Source of the DNA: Pseudoclavibacter helvolus
GTDB lineage: Bacteria > Actinomycetota > Actinomycetes > Actinomycetales > Microbacteriaceae
Length of the DNA: 64,000 nucleotides
Assembly: GCF_014191305.1 (NCBI RefSeq)
Contig: NZ_JACHWJ010000004.1
Location: 62,001 to 126,000 of the forward strand
Reading direction: 5' to 3'
This document shows, in pieces, positions 1 to 8,880 of this stretch. Position numbers and translations under genes: made by a program. The notes beneath the pieces are model-generated. The model had not been told where the DNA came from. It saw only the letters and a program-made list of their open reading frames with translations, and searched no databases. Every line of letters starts with the position of its first letter. Within the stretch, counting starts at the first letter, position 1.

Positions 1-537
1 GCGGATGCCGTCCCTCCCAGGGAGGGCGAGCTGCGCCCTCTGCGCCTCCTCCTGGCAGGCCGTCTGACAGAGCAGAAGGGGATCGACCGGCTGCAAGGGT
101 TGCTCGAGGGCATTCCCGATCCTGTTGACCTCCGCATCGTGGGAGAGGGCGATATGCAGGGCATCGTCGACTCTTTGTGCGCAGATGCTCCCGCTCCCCA
201 TACCGTTGAGCATTTTGGCTACAGTCGGGAGATGGTCAAGCACCTCGACTGGTGTGACGCTGTGCTGATGCCGAGCCGCTGGGAGCTGAATCCTCTGTTG
301 GTCTGGGAGAGCTGGGCGCGTTCTCGCCCCGTGGTGGCGTCCAACATCCCGGTCTTTAAGGACCTGGCAGGGCGTGGCCCGGTTCTGCTGTTCGAAGGCG
401 CAATCGATCTCGCCTTCGCCACCCAGAAGCTCCTGGCGGACAGCCAGCTACGCAGGACGCTGGGCGCCGAGGCGAACGACGCGTACTTGGGGTTCCAGAA
501 CGAAAAGCGCTACGTGGCGGAGTTCCTGACCTCGTAG
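1..537 (+). CDS. Glycosyltransferase family 4, C-terminal part (5' end outside window)
   Basis: The reading frame is open from base 1 to the TAG at 535-537, giving 178 visible residues of a longer protein. It looks like the nucleotide-sugar-binding half of a GT-B, GT4-type glycosyltransferase. A GRLTEQKGIDRL strand-loop sits near visible residues 21-32, followed by an IVGEG segment. An E-x7-E pair lies at about residues 95 and 103, within a WELNPLLVWE stretch. It would transfer a sugar from a nucleotide donor on the cytoplasmic side during exopolysaccharide assembly. It converges on the leftward polysaccharide operon at 632-5131. Donor and acceptor cannot be read from the sequence. Confidence 0.85.
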   Translation, partial: ADAVPPREGELRPLRLLLAGRLTEQKGIDRLQGLLEGIPDPVDLRIVGEGDMQGIVDSLCADAPAPHTVEHFGYSREMVKHLDWCDAVLMPSRWELNPLLVWESWARSRPVVASNIPVFKDLAGRGPVLLFEGAIDLAFATQKLLADSQLRRTLGAEANDAYLGFQNEKRYVAEFLTS

Positions 538-560
538 CGCCGAGCTTGAGGCTTGTCGCG

Positions 561-594
561 CGCCGAGTTGGGCCTCACGCCGAGTTGGCCCTCA
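561..594. repeat. Two tandem 17-bp repeats between convergent genes
   Basis: CGCCGAGTTGGGCCTCA at 561-577 is followed directly by CGCCGAGTTGGCCCTCA at 578-594, differing at one position. The pair lies in the short gap between the convergent ends of the partial glycosyltransferase and the Wzy-like gene. No clear stem-loop terminator is seen here. Confidence 0.6.
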
Positions 595-631
595 CAGGGC
601 TCGGTAGGCGATTGTGCGCTTCTCTCGGAGG

Positions 632-1984
632 TTAGAGACGTGCCTGGACTGGCAGTTGCCGTGCGTACTTGCCCTGGAGCGACGTGGGCCTGGCCTCAAC
701 TGGCTCTGACACCTCTTGCTCATCCTCGTCCACCTCTGCTGGCTTGGACTCGCGAGGCTGTGCCGAGGCCAGTACGAAGACCATGAAGACAAGCAGGCTG
801 AACCAAGTGGTGATGTCGTATGCGAAGGCGCCCACGGCGATGGCCGTCGCCGACATCGACACGTAGATGTCGCGGTTGAAGATGCCACGAGCCAGCATGA
901 CCACAAATGCGATGAGTAGCACGAGGCCGTACGACGCGAGAATACGCAAGTAGTCATTGTCGAAGACACTGATTCGTCCATAGCCCGTCACCACTCCCGA
1001 TGACAGAGCTTCCGCGACGTATCCGGGCCCATCACCGAAAAAGAGGGAAGAGACGTCTCGGTCGAGCAGGTTCACGGCGCTCGCAAAGACGCCAGTCCGG
1101 TGCTGGTACGAGGCAGTCTGTTCCAGCTGCCCGCCCAGCCCGGTCCATTCAAGGACAGCAATGCGCAGGGATTCGAAGAGCCCAACAGCGATACCGCCAA
1201 GAAGAATGTAGAACGCCGAATGCGAGAGCTTGAAGGACCGGAGGGCCCAGACGCCTCCTGCGGCAAGCAGCATCACGAGGGCGGTTCGGGTTCCCGAGAG
1301 GAAGATTGTTGCCACTCCGATAGCGGCAAGCGCAGACCAAACGAACCAGTACTTGCGGTAGGTGCCTGCCAGGTAGAAGCAGGCGACGATGCAGAGAGCG
1401 ATGACCAGGCCAAGCGTGATCGAGAAACCAGTTGTTCCCATTGCACGTCCACCCAAGTCCGTCAGCAGGTTGTTGAGCCCGACCTGACGGAATGTGACAC
1501 CGTCGCGCCGAGGCCACGGGTTCGAGACTTTGAAGAACACGTCAGCAACGGAAACCACGAACTGAGAAACGATCACACTGGCGGCAATCACCGCAAGGAC
1601 ACGGTTCCTCTGCTGCCCCAAACGGGAAGCTGCGGCAGCGAGCAAGCAGATCGTCGTACCCAGGAGCAAGTAGATGATCATGGCGGGCACCGAAGCCGCA
1701 TGAACGATCGAGAGAACTGCGAATACCGCGCCGAAGGCATACACCGCAAACGGGGACTTCGCGTACACGGGGCGCGGGAACCGGATGATCCCGATCAAGA
1801 GTGCAAGCGAGGTGCACGCCAGCACGATTGCTCTCGAGATTTCGGTGAATTCGGAGTGGACGCCGATGGCGAGCAACACCGTCGCCACGACGCCTGCTTC
1901 GAGGGCTCGTTCCTTCTTGATGAGCAGCGGTGTAAGGACAGCCGCTGCGCAGAAGAGTCCGAGCAAGATGTACTGGAAAGTCAT
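632..1984 (-). CDS. O-antigen ligase / Wzy polymerase-like membrane protein
   Basis: This 450-residue protein is dominated by hydrophobic segments (about ten or more), as expected of Wzy polymerases and O-antigen ligases in the cytoplasmic membrane. A conserved-looking STRTAL-type motif lies near residues 229-236, FGDGPG at 316-321 and DNDYL at 342-346, in the order seen in the Wzy_C family. It would join lipid-linked repeat units or ligate finished polymer outside the membrane. Its ATG overlaps the stop of the upstream glycosyltransferase gene by four bases, so it is the last gene of a translationally coupled leftward operon. Polymerase versus ligase cannot be decided from sequence. Confidence 0.75.
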   Translation of the reverse strand: MTFQYILLGLFCAAAVLTPLLIKKERALEAGVVATVLLAIGVHSEFTEISRAIVLACTSLALLIGIIRFPRPVYAKSPFAVYAFGAVFAVLSIVHAASVPAMIIYLLLGTTICLLAAAASRLGQQRNRVLAVIAASVIVSQFVVSVADVFFKVSNPWPRRDGVTFRQVGLNNLLTDLGGRAMGTTGFSITLGLVIALCIVACFYLAGTYRKYWFVWSALAAIGVATIFLSGTRTALVMLLAAGGVWALRSFKLSHSAFYILLGGIAVGLFESLRIAVLEWTGLGGQLEQTASYQHRTGVFASAVNLLDRDVSSLFFGDGPGYVAEALSSGVVTGYGRISVFDNDYLRILASYGLVLLIAFVVMLARGIFNRDIYVSMSATAIAVGAFAYDITTWFSLLVFMVFVLASAQPRESKPAEVDEDEQEVSEPVEARPTSLQGKYARQLPVQARL

Positions 1985-2862
1985 GGATGCGACCTACGCG
2001 TGCGTTTTGTGAGTCGCTTGCTAACTGCTCCGAGGATCTTTCCTGGCCCGAAAGCAACCCAGCGAATTGAAGAAACGACACCACCAAGCACGTTGCCGGA
2101 CGAGAACTGAGCCCGCGCGAGGCGCGCTTGAGCTGCCTGCTTTATCTCCTGCTGGGACATGAGGCTCACCTCGATGCCGTTAGCCTCGGCATAGTAGCGG
2201 CGGAGATTTTCCTTCGACTCAAGCGCCTTATTGGCCGAGTGGACTGACTTGCCGCCGTCCATGCAATACCGGCAGGCCGGGTAGTCGCTGACTTCGACGC
2301 CACCAACCATGGAGAGCCTGATGAGGAGTTCAAAGTCGTCTGCAAATCGCGGGTAGATCGTTTCGACTGCCAGGGCCTCGGAAGCTCGCAATGACGTGAC
2401 TCTGACCACCGCATTGCATGGGGGCCATGGTCCGTACCCAATGGTCAAAAGCGAGGAAGTGTTGACCGGCGTGTACCTGATCGGGAAGCGTGTCTCGCGA
2501 GAAGAGTTACGGCTGAAGCCGACGACAACTCCCGCGGCTACGGAGAGCGAGTCGTCTGCCTCGAGTACTTCGATCGAGCGGGCGACCCCAGAGGGGACCA
2601 GAAGATCGTCCGCGTCGAGGAAGACAACGAAGTCGGTGGTCAGGTGACCCGCACCATTCGTTCGGGCAATCGCCGCGCCGGAGTTTTCCTGAACGATGAC
2701 AAGTGCCCCGGACTCCTCTGCGACCTGAACCGTTCGGTCGGATGAGCCGTCGTCGACGACGATTACCTGGGTTGCACCACAGGCGCGAGCCGACTCGATG
2801 GCCTCCGTGACAAATTTCTCGGCGTTGTAGGCCGGAATCACGACTCCGAGGCTAGAACTCAT
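1981..2862 (-). CDS. Glycosyltransferase family 2
   Basis: This 293-residue protein has a GT-A fold start: VVIPAYNAE at residues 7-15, VVDDGSSD at about 35-42 and an LDADD metal/nucleotide motif at 82-86. These are hallmarks of GT2 inverting enzymes. It probably adds one sugar to a growing repeat unit in the cytoplasm. The ATG start lies 11 bases inside the 3' end of the pyruvyl transferase gene, and the stop overlaps the start of the membrane polymerase gene, so all three are likely translated together. The donor sugar is unknown. No transmembrane segment is obvious. Confidence 0.85.
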   Translation of the reverse strand: MSSSLGVVIPAYNAEKFVTEAIESARACGATQVIVVDDGSSDRTVQVAEESGALVIVQENSGAAIARTNGAGHLTTDFVVFLDADDLLVPSGVARSIEVLEADDSLSVAAGVVVGFSRNSSRETRFPIRYTPVNTSSLLTIGYGPWPPCNAVVRVTSLRASEALAVETIYPRFADDFELLIRLSMVGGVEVSDYPACRYCMDGGKSVHSANKALESKENLRRYYAEANGIEVSLMSQQEIKQAAQARLARAQFSSGNVLGGVVSSIRWVAFGPGKILGAVSKRLTKRTRRSHP

Positions 2863-3982
2863 CGATAGCTCCCTTGATTGTGGCGACTATGTGCTTCTCA
2901 GCGGCACCGAGAGCATCACGCGAGGCATCGACCTGCTCCCAGTACTTTTCGGGGTTTGCCGCGAGCTCATTGGCTTGGCGAACGACTTGGTTGACGTCAA
3001 AATCAAACGCATTATGGACGTACTCGGAGATACCGAGGTCTTCGAACGCACCCCAGCCCTTGCGTTCGTAGCTCAGATGAACAGCTGGCACGCCATTACG
3101 TACGGTTTCGATGGCACCGTGCAGTCGCACAGAAATAACCACGTCAGCCTTCTTGGTCTCGGAAGTGGTGGCTTCCCGGACAGTGCGGCTGGCCGACTCT
3201 CCGAAGGCGGTGGCGTAGAAGGCATCGTCGTTGTTGCCCCGGCCTCGAGATTGCAACAGCAACTCAGCGTTGGTTCGAGCGCGAGTCGACTTGATCAACC
3301 CCAGATACTTCTTGCGTCGCCGGGCAGGTCCCAGGACGCTCCGGGCTACAAGACCGATGACGCCAGAACGGCTCGCGTCTGGACCCTCGCCTGTGGTGGT
3401 GAGCCCAGCAGCAAGCGCAAGCGTCGCCGTGTCGGGAGCCCGCTGGACTGCGACTGCGGGTGCGAGGTCATCGAAGCTGCGCTGGTCGCGGACGAAAACC
3501 GTGCTGATCTTCGCGAGTCGACGGGAAAGGAGGCCGGCCGTTCCGAGCCGGAGCGGGCCGATGCTCTGTGACAAGTAGACGGTAGAGCGGTTGAGGGCAC
3601 CGGAGCGGAGCTGAGGGTAGTGGGAAACAAGCATCTTTAGGGCTTCAACGGGTGTCGAAGCTCGAAGGTATCCGCCGCCGACTCCGATGACAATGTCGGC
3701 ATCGGCGATCTGCTTTTCCAGAGCGCTTGACAAGCGTGCACCGCGCAACATCGCGCGCAGGGCGGCCAAGAGGAGTTGCAATCTATTGGGACTCGTCCCC
3801 TGACCGGTAAGCGGATGGATGTAGTTGACCGTGCTCGAGCGTTCGAAGCTGTCAGGGTCAAGGGCAAAGACTGTCGCCTCAAATTCCGATGCTGCTTGAG
3901 AAAGGAGCCGCAGGGACTCTCGGACGAGAAGCCCGTCACCAGAGTTGTTGGTGCTGTAGGCGTGGAGAATAACGGCCTTCAA
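2852..3982 (-). CDS. Polysaccharide pyruvyl transferase family protein
   Basis: The 376-residue protein matches the pyruvyl transferase (CsaB/WcaK) family. It has an N-terminal NNSGDGLL loop (12-19), a glycine-rich GVGGGYL turn (100-106), a YLSQSIGPL stretch near 136-144 and a late SVRLHGA motif (RLH at 286-288). Family members add ketal-linked pyruvate from phosphoenolpyruvate to sugars in exopolysaccharides, making the polymer acidic. Some relatives act on other substrates. It is second in the leftward operon, 78 bases after the GT4 gene, and overlaps the following GT2 gene by 11 bases. The sugar modified is not predictable. Confidence 0.8.
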   Translation of the reverse strand: MKAVILHAYSTNNSGDGLLVRESLRLLSQAASEFEATVFALDPDSFERSSTVNYIHPLTGQGTSPNRLQLLLAALRAMLRGARLSSALEKQIADADIVIGVGGGYLRASTPVEALKMLVSHYPQLRSGALNRSTVYLSQSIGPLRLGTAGLLSRRLAKISTVFVRDQRSFDDLAPAVAVQRAPDTATLALAAGLTTTGEGPDASRSGVIGLVARSVLGPARRRKKYLGLIKSTRARTNAELLLQSRGRGNNDDAFYATAFGESASRTVREATTSETKKADVVISVRLHGAIETVRNGVPAVHLSYERKGWGAFEDLGISEYVHNAFDFDVNQVVRQANELAANPEKYWEQVDASRDALGAAEKHIVATIKGAIDEF

Positions 3983-4060
3983 TTGGATGCTTCCTGATCG
4001 GAGGGGCCTTCGGCGGGGCCGTGCGGGTGGAGTGGTTCCGAAGCCTGAGGGGGCAAAGGT

Positions 4061-5131
4061 CTAGGCGATCTCGTAGATTTCGAGCAAGGCTTGTCGTTGC
4101 GCGTCGGCGTTGAAATGCCCGAGGAGTCGAGTCCCTTGCTCAAGCAGGGTCTCTAGGTCGGCTTCTGACTTCAGCTTCCTGAGCTCATCGACAAATGCTG
4201 AGGGGCTCGTGAACCTGGGGACATCAGTTCCCTCAAAGGCAGGGATGGCACGCACAAGGGTCGGGACCCCCATGGCAACGGACTCCAGCACCGCCACGGG
4301 GAAGCCCTCCCACGCCGCGGTGTGGACGTAGAGATCGGCTGCGCTCACCATCTTGAGGTTCTCCTCACGCGCGAGCCATCCAGTCACGGTCACGCCGTAT
4401 TCCGCAGCTTCGCGAGCGAGTTCGTCATTCCCGCCAATCCACGTTGCTTCGACGTCGAGGCCCGCGTTGCGTGCCGCTTTGACGCACGCAAAGTAGAAGT
4501 TCGGATCCTTCTGCTTCGATGCCCGTCCTCCGGCGACAAGACGAAGCGGTGAGCCGGAATCGAACTCAGATCGAGCTCCGGCGAACTGTTCGATACCACT
4601 GGGAGCGATGTTGGGGAGGAGCCGAACATCTGGGCTCGCTGCTTTCCAACGTGAGAGACGCAACTCCCGGGGTGAACAGGCTGCGATCACGGTGGTGTTC
4701 ATGGCCAGGACGTGTTCGAGCGTGTGATAGACCTGGCGTGCGGCTCGCGAGAGGTCTCGTCGTTCGAACGCGTAGCAGTGCGGTGTGTAGACGATCCTGG
4801 CGCGCCCTCGGCGGATGGCGGCCCTGGTGTAGGCGCCAGCAAAGCTCGAGTGGGCGTGTACAGCTTTGAAGTCCCGAGCCGCCACGGCCTTCCGGACCGC
4901 GCGAACACGTTGCGTGTGGCCGCTTGGCATCTTCTGGACTGAGCTGTAGACCGTAAGATCCTCGACATTGATCGGCGCGTCTGCGCGTGTGGAGTAAAGC
5001 AAGTGATGCTCGGCCTCTGGGACTGCCGTCACGTAATCCATGATGGCGGCTCGAACACCGCCCGCGTAGGACTCGCAGACATGGAGGATCGCAGGTGTGG
5101 GTCTTGGCACTGGAGCGGTTTGCCTTGTCAT
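4061..5131 (-). CDS. Glycosyltransferase family 4
   Basis: This 356-residue GT-B enzyme has the N-terminal glycine turn YAGGVR (22-27), HAHSSFAG (92-99), a donor-site VAGGRASKQKDPN stretch near 199-211, and the E-x7-E motif at E275 and E283 in WEGFPVAVLE. It is the first gene of the leftward operon, which runs GT4, pyruvyl transferase, GT2, Wzy-like protein. The 5' side opens onto a 500-base gap shared with the divergent UDP-glucose dehydrogenase gene, so the operon promoter probably lies there. Substrate is unknown. Confidence 0.85.
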   Translation of the reverse strand: MTRQTAPVPRPTPAILHVCESYAGGVRAAIMDYVTAVPEAEHHLLYSTRADAPINVEDLTVYSSVQKMPSGHTQRVRAVRKAVAARDFKAVHAHSSFAGAYTRAAIRRGRARIVYTPHCYAFERRDLSRAARQVYHTLEHVLAMNTTVIAACSPRELRLSRWKAASPDVRLLPNIAPSGIEQFAGARSEFDSGSPLRLVAGGRASKQKDPNFYFACVKAARNAGLDVEATWIGGNDELAREAAEYGVTVTGWLAREENLKMVSAADLYVHTAAWEGFPVAVLESVAMGVPTLVRAIPAFEGTDVPRFTSPSAFVDELRKLKSEADLETLLEQGTRLLGHFNADAQRQALLEIYEIA

Positions 5132-5633
5132 CTAGTGGGGCGTTATGACGGGGCGACGGCGGGTGGAGTCGCGCAGGGCGGCTGTTCCTCGTCGATCGAT
5201 ATTCCTTGCCATGCTTGCGCATCCGGGTGCCGGCCGACGTGTACCTGAAGCAGATTGATGTGAGCCAAGGGGCTCTGTCTCAACCGCCGTGCAAGCCATG
5301 ACAAACCTGTTTTCCGGACATTGCGCCCCAGTCGTGGTCCGACGGGGCGTCCACCTGGGGGCAGACGTTTAGGAGACAGACTAGCGAAAACGACGGCATC
5401 CTGTAGATCTGCTGGGACTTGGGGCGTCGTCTGGCTCCACTGCTACACCCCTCGCGTGTCCGGAACTGGACCGGGTTCGGCGGATCGCGAAGGCAGAAGA
5501 CGCCGCTTGACTAGGCGTGCGACTAGGCTTGAACCTCGACACCTCGGGCGAGTGAGCAACTCGGCCTGGTCAGTTCCTGTCTGGGTGGACACCTGTGGAA
5601 ACCCGAGACCCACTCGCAAGTAGAGGGATTTTC
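5132..5633. other. 502-bp divergent intergenic region, no gene seen
   Basis: This gap separates the leftward polysaccharide operon from the rightward UDP-glucose dehydrogenase gene. No open frame here has family-like content, and no RNA gene or strong hairpin was recognised. It presumably holds promoters for both directions, but no convincing -35/-10 pair could be picked by eye. Confidence 0.5.
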
Positions 5634-6944
5634 ATGCGCATTTCTGTGATCGGTTGCGGGTACTTGGGAGCGGTACATGCCGCCGCCATGGCATCGATCG
5701 GCCACGACGTGGTGGGCGTTGATGTCGATTCGTCGAAGATCGAGGCTCTGGCCAAGGGAAACGCGCCATTCTTCGAGCCTGGTCTTAGCGACCTCTTGGT
5801 CGAGGGAGTCGAGTCCGGGCGTCTGCGATTCACGACAGACATGAGTGAAGTCAGCGACGCAACTGTTCACTTCGTAGGGGTGGGGACTCCTCAGCAGCGC
5901 GGTAGCTACGCCGCTGACTTGACCTATGTCAACGCGGCCGTCGACGGTCTCTGCGAATTCCTCAAGCCTGGCGACCTCGTCGTAGGCAAGTCGACCGTGC
6001 CAGTTGGGACCGCGGAGGGTCTGGTCGCAAGAATTCGCGCAACAGGTGCAGACCTCGCCTGGAACCCTGAGTTCCTCCGTGAAGGCTGGGCAGTTCAGGA
6101 CACGATCGCACCGGATCGGATCGTAGTCGGTGTGGCAGAGGGCGACGCAGGCGCAAGAGCCGCTGATGTGCTGCGAGCGATTTACCACACAGCCCTGGCC
6201 ACTGATACGCCATACCTGGTGACTGACTACGCCACAGCTGAGCTTGTAAAGGTCTCCGCGAACGCCTTCCTCGCGACCAAGATTTCATTCATTAACGCCA
6301 TGGCTGAGATAGCAGAAGCAACCGGAGCTGACGTGACACAGCTGGCTGATGCACTCGGCTACGACGCACGCATCGGTCGTCGTTTCCTTGGCGCGGGCAT
6401 CGGATTCGGCGGAGGTTGCTTGCCGAAGGACATTCGGGCATTCTCAGCTCGGGCGGAAGAACTCGGTCTTGCAGAGTCTGTCGGGTTCTTGCGGGAAGTC
6501 GACGCGATCAACTTGCGGCGGCGTGAGCGAGCCGTCCAGCTCGTTGTTCGAGGGCTCGGCGGATCTGCCTTCGGCAAGCGCGTCACCGTCCTTGGCGCTG
6601 CATTCAAGCCTCACAGCGATGACATTCGCGATTCGCCAGCGCTTGATGTGGCTGTGCGCCTGCACGGCCTCGGAGCGCAGGTCACTGTTACAGATCCTGA
6701 AGCGATCGCCAATGCCAGGCGAGCGCACCCCCAGCTCTCATACGTGGATGACCGCGATGAGGCTTTGCGCGGCGCTCAGGCAGTAGTGGTGGTGACGGAG
6801 TGGGACGAGTACCGCCGCGAGTTGTCACCTGAACACGCCGCCGAGCTGGTGAATCAGAAGGTCGTGATCGACGGGCGAAACTGCCTGGATGCAGTCGCGT
6901 GGCGAGCCGCTGGCTGGGACTACTCGGGCATGGGGCGCCCGTAA
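5634..6944 (+). CDS. ugd: UDP-glucose 6-dehydrogenase
   Basis: The 436-residue protein oxidises UDP-glucose to UDP-glucuronate with two NAD+. The Rossmann motif VIGCGYLG is at residues 5-12, NPEFLREG at 144-151, the catalytic lysine in LVKVSANAFLA at about 206, and the catalytic cysteine in FGGGCLPKD at C262. The frame is open upstream to a GTG at 5595, but the ATG at 5634 places the NAD motif at the usual distance and has AGAGGG about seven bases upstream, so 5634 is preferred. With the nearby galU it supplies acidic sugar for the polysaccharide and could also serve other UDP-glucuronate-dependent steps. Confidence 0.95.
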   Translation: MRISVIGCGYLGAVHAAAMASIGHDVVGVDVDSSKIEALAKGNAPFFEPGLSDLLVEGVESGRLRFTTDMSEVSDATVHFVGVGTPQQRGSYAADLTYVNAAVDGLCEFLKPGDLVVGKSTVPVGTAEGLVARIRATGADLAWNPEFLREGWAVQDTIAPDRIVVGVAEGDAGARAADVLRAIYHTALATDTPYLVTDYATAELVKVSANAFLATKISFINAMAEIAEATGADVTQLADALGYDARIGRRFLGAGIGFGGGCLPKDIRAFSARAEELGLAESVGFLREVDAINLRRRERAVQLVVRGLGGSAFGKRVTVLGAAFKPHSDDIRDSPALDVAVRLHGLGAQVTVTDPEAIANARRAHPQLSYVDDRDEALRGAQAVVVVTEWDEYRRELSPEHAAELVNQKVVIDGRNCLDAVAWRAAGWDYSGMGRP

Positions 6945-6952
6945 GTCGTCCT

Positions 6953-7495
6953 CTAGGGGCAACCGATCATCCAAAACTTGACAAAGCCTGCCGACTGGTA
7001 GGCGTACTGATACCCCCACTCACCCAGCGTGAGTGGGGTATCGGCCACTTCCACGCCCGTCTTGAGCGAGGAGCATTGGTCGAAAATGACCTGCGACCTC
7101 GTGGCGTGGGCGCTCATCGTCACCAAGGTCACCGTATTCCAGTGGTTGTCTTCGGCGATTTGCGCGACAGCGATAGCCTCACCGCCTGTCGTCAGTGGCT
7201 CCGGGACGAAACACTGAACGCGCTTGTCGGTGCAGGCGGCGATGGATTCTGGCTTGTAAGCCGCGTGATTCCACGGTGAAACCGAGATGAGGATCGAATC
7301 GACTCCAAGCTCGTCGGCCAACTGGAACGCCCGATCGATTCGCTCCTGCCGAGGCGGTCCGAGGACCACGATCGCGTCGGAATCTGAGGGGGCTTCTGTC
7401 TTTGGAAAGACGTAGAGCGGAATGCTTGCGCCAACGAGCACCAGGAGTACGGCCGTGACAGATGCTGCAGCTAGCAGCCAACGTTTCGCAGACAT
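6953..7495 (-). CDS. YdcF-like DUF218 membrane-anchored protein
   Basis: This 180-residue protein has one N-terminal hydrophobic segment (about 5-25), then a DUF218/YdcF-type domain with SDAIVVLG after the membrane anchor and a helix of the type RIDRAFQLADE. Family members (ElyC, SanA, YdcF) are linked to envelope carbon-lipid and wall metabolism, but the biochemical role is unsettled. The ATG at 7495 is chosen over an upstream in-frame start because GAAGGG lies just upstream and the signal anchor then starts at once. It converges on ugd with only eight bases between stops. Confidence 0.75.
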   Translation of the reverse strand: MSAKRWLLAAASVTAVLLVLVGASIPLYVFPKTEAPSDSDAIVVLGPPRQERIDRAFQLADELGVDSILISVSPWNHAAYKPESIAACTDKRVQCFVPEPLTTGGEAIAVAQIAEDNHWNTVTLVTMSAHATRSQVIFDQCSSLKTGVEVADTPLTLGEWGYQYAYQSAGFVKFWMIGCP

Positions 7496-7652
7496 GTGAC
7501 CCTTCAGAAGCGGCGAATGCACGCCTCTGTGCTGATCAGGAACCAATTATGCATGAGACGCACCTGACTGCTCTGTGAGCGCTCGGGGGGGCCTACTTGG
7601 TGTCCTCGCGTTAACGCTGCGTAAACCGGTGAGATCTGCCCGCATCTGAGTT

Positions 7653-7691
7653 AGCCCCTGAGTCGGCGCGGCCCCTACGATGTTGACCATG
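7653..7691 (+). promoter_or_regulatory. Candidate promoter for a leaderless galU transcript
   Basis: A TACGAT hexamer at 7676-7681 lies so that transcription would start at or next to the ATG at 7689. No Shine-Dalgarno sequence precedes that ATG. Leaderless messages are common in actinobacteria. The -35 side is weak (TTAGCC at 7651-7656, spacing 19). Confidence 0.4.
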
Positions 7692-8606
7692 CGCGCTCCC
7701 ATCACCAAGGCCGTTATCCCAGCTGCAGGCCTCGGAACCCGATTCCTGCCCGCCACCAAAGCCATCCCGAAGGAGATGCTTCCCGTCGTCGATCGACCCG
7801 CGATCCAATACGTCGTCGAAGAGGCCGTGGAAGCCGGTCTCATTGATGTTCTGATGATCACGGGCCGCCACAAGGCGTCGCTCGAGAACCACTTTGACCG
7901 TGTTGCCGAGCTCGAGTCGCTCCTCGAGGCCCGCGGCGAGCACGAGAAGCTGGCTCGTGTGAACGCGGCGACGAACCTCGCCGACGTCCACTACCTCCGC
8001 CAGGGTGACCCGCTTGGCCTCGGCCACGCCGTGCTCCGCGCCAAGCAGCACATCGGCCACGAGCCATTCGCAGTGCTGCTCGGTGACGACATCATGTCTT
8101 CCGGAGGCTCACTGCTCAAGCGCATGATCGAGGTCCACGAGCAGACCGGCGCGAGCGTCGTTGCCCTCCAGGAGATCGACCTCGACCAGATCTCGGCGTA
8201 CGGCGTCGCGTCCTACGACACGAGCATCCCGCGCGACCAAGGTGTTGTTGGCCCGGACACGATCCAGCTCACGGGCCTCGTCGAGAAGCCCGCCCGCGAG
8301 GACGCGCCGTCGAACCTCGCGGTTATCGGTCGCTACCTGCTCCGCCCAGAGGTGTTCGACGTGCTCGAGCGCACGGCGCCCGGACGCGGCGGCGAGATCC
8401 AGCTCACCGATGCCCTCGAGGTGCTCGCCGGCGACCCTGACGCGTTCGGCGGAGTTGTCGGCGTCGTCTACGACGGACGCCGATACGACACCGGTAACAA
8501 GCTCGAGTACATCAAGGCGACAGTCGAGCTGGCTAGCCAAGACCCGAAGCTCGGTCCTGAACTGCGCCCCTGGCTGCAGGGCTTCGCCGCGCAGCTGGCC
8601 GACTGA
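7689..8606 (+). CDS. galU: UTP--glucose-1-phosphate uridylyltransferase
   Basis: This 305-residue nucleotidyltransferase makes UDP-glucose from UTP and glucose-1-phosphate. The N-terminal signature GLGTRFLPATK lies at about residues 14-24, followed by KEMLPVVDRP. A GDD metal-site motif (LLGDDIM) is near residue 135, and RYDTGNKLEYIKA lies close to the C-terminus. An alternative ATG at 7680 would add three residues; 7689 fits a leaderless transcript. A strong intrinsic terminator follows the stop. UDP-glucose feeds the neighbouring Ugd and the glycosyltransferases. Confidence 0.95.
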   Translation: MRAPITKAVIPAAGLGTRFLPATKAIPKEMLPVVDRPAIQYVVEEAVEAGLIDVLMITGRHKASLENHFDRVAELESLLEARGEHEKLARVNAATNLADVHYLRQGDPLGLGHAVLRAKQHIGHEPFAVLLGDDIMSSGGSLLKRMIEVHEQTGASVVALQEIDLDQISAYGVASYDTSIPRDQGVVGPDTIQLTGLVEKPAREDAPSNLAVIGRYLLRPEVFDVLERTAPGRGGEIQLTDALEVLAGDPDAFGGVVGVVYDGRRYDTGNKLEYIKATVELASQDPKLGPELRPWLQGFAAQLAD

Positions 8607-8622
8607 TCCGTTGATCTCAATG

Positions 8623-8659
8623 AAACCGCCCCAACTCCTGGAGGAGTTGGGGCGGTTTT
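8623..8659 (+). terminator. Intrinsic terminator after galU
   Basis: A perfect 16-bp stem (8623-8638 with 8643-8658) closes on a four-base TGGA loop and ends in TTTT. It sits 17 bases after the galU stop. Confidence 0.9.
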
Positions 8660-8880
8660 GGTCCATCTGGGCAGATGCGGACCTGTCGGCTCAAGTCTGT
8701 GGCTGTCGCCGACGCTTAAGTATGCGCACACATATAGTCCAGGACAACTTGGCGACGTAGTCCACGGTCTTCCGGCCAGTCAACCCAGTTCACTAGCCGT
8801 CCACCTAACGGACACCGCGCGATTTTCCACGGTCTCTACGCTCGCGGAGTTCATCCCCCGACCGTTAGGCCGAACCCCGC

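Noticed and set aside
8731-8740. CATATAGT as a promoter for the phosphatase gene
   Set aside because: A TATAGT hexamer is present, but no matching -35 and a long distance to the start; too weak to call.
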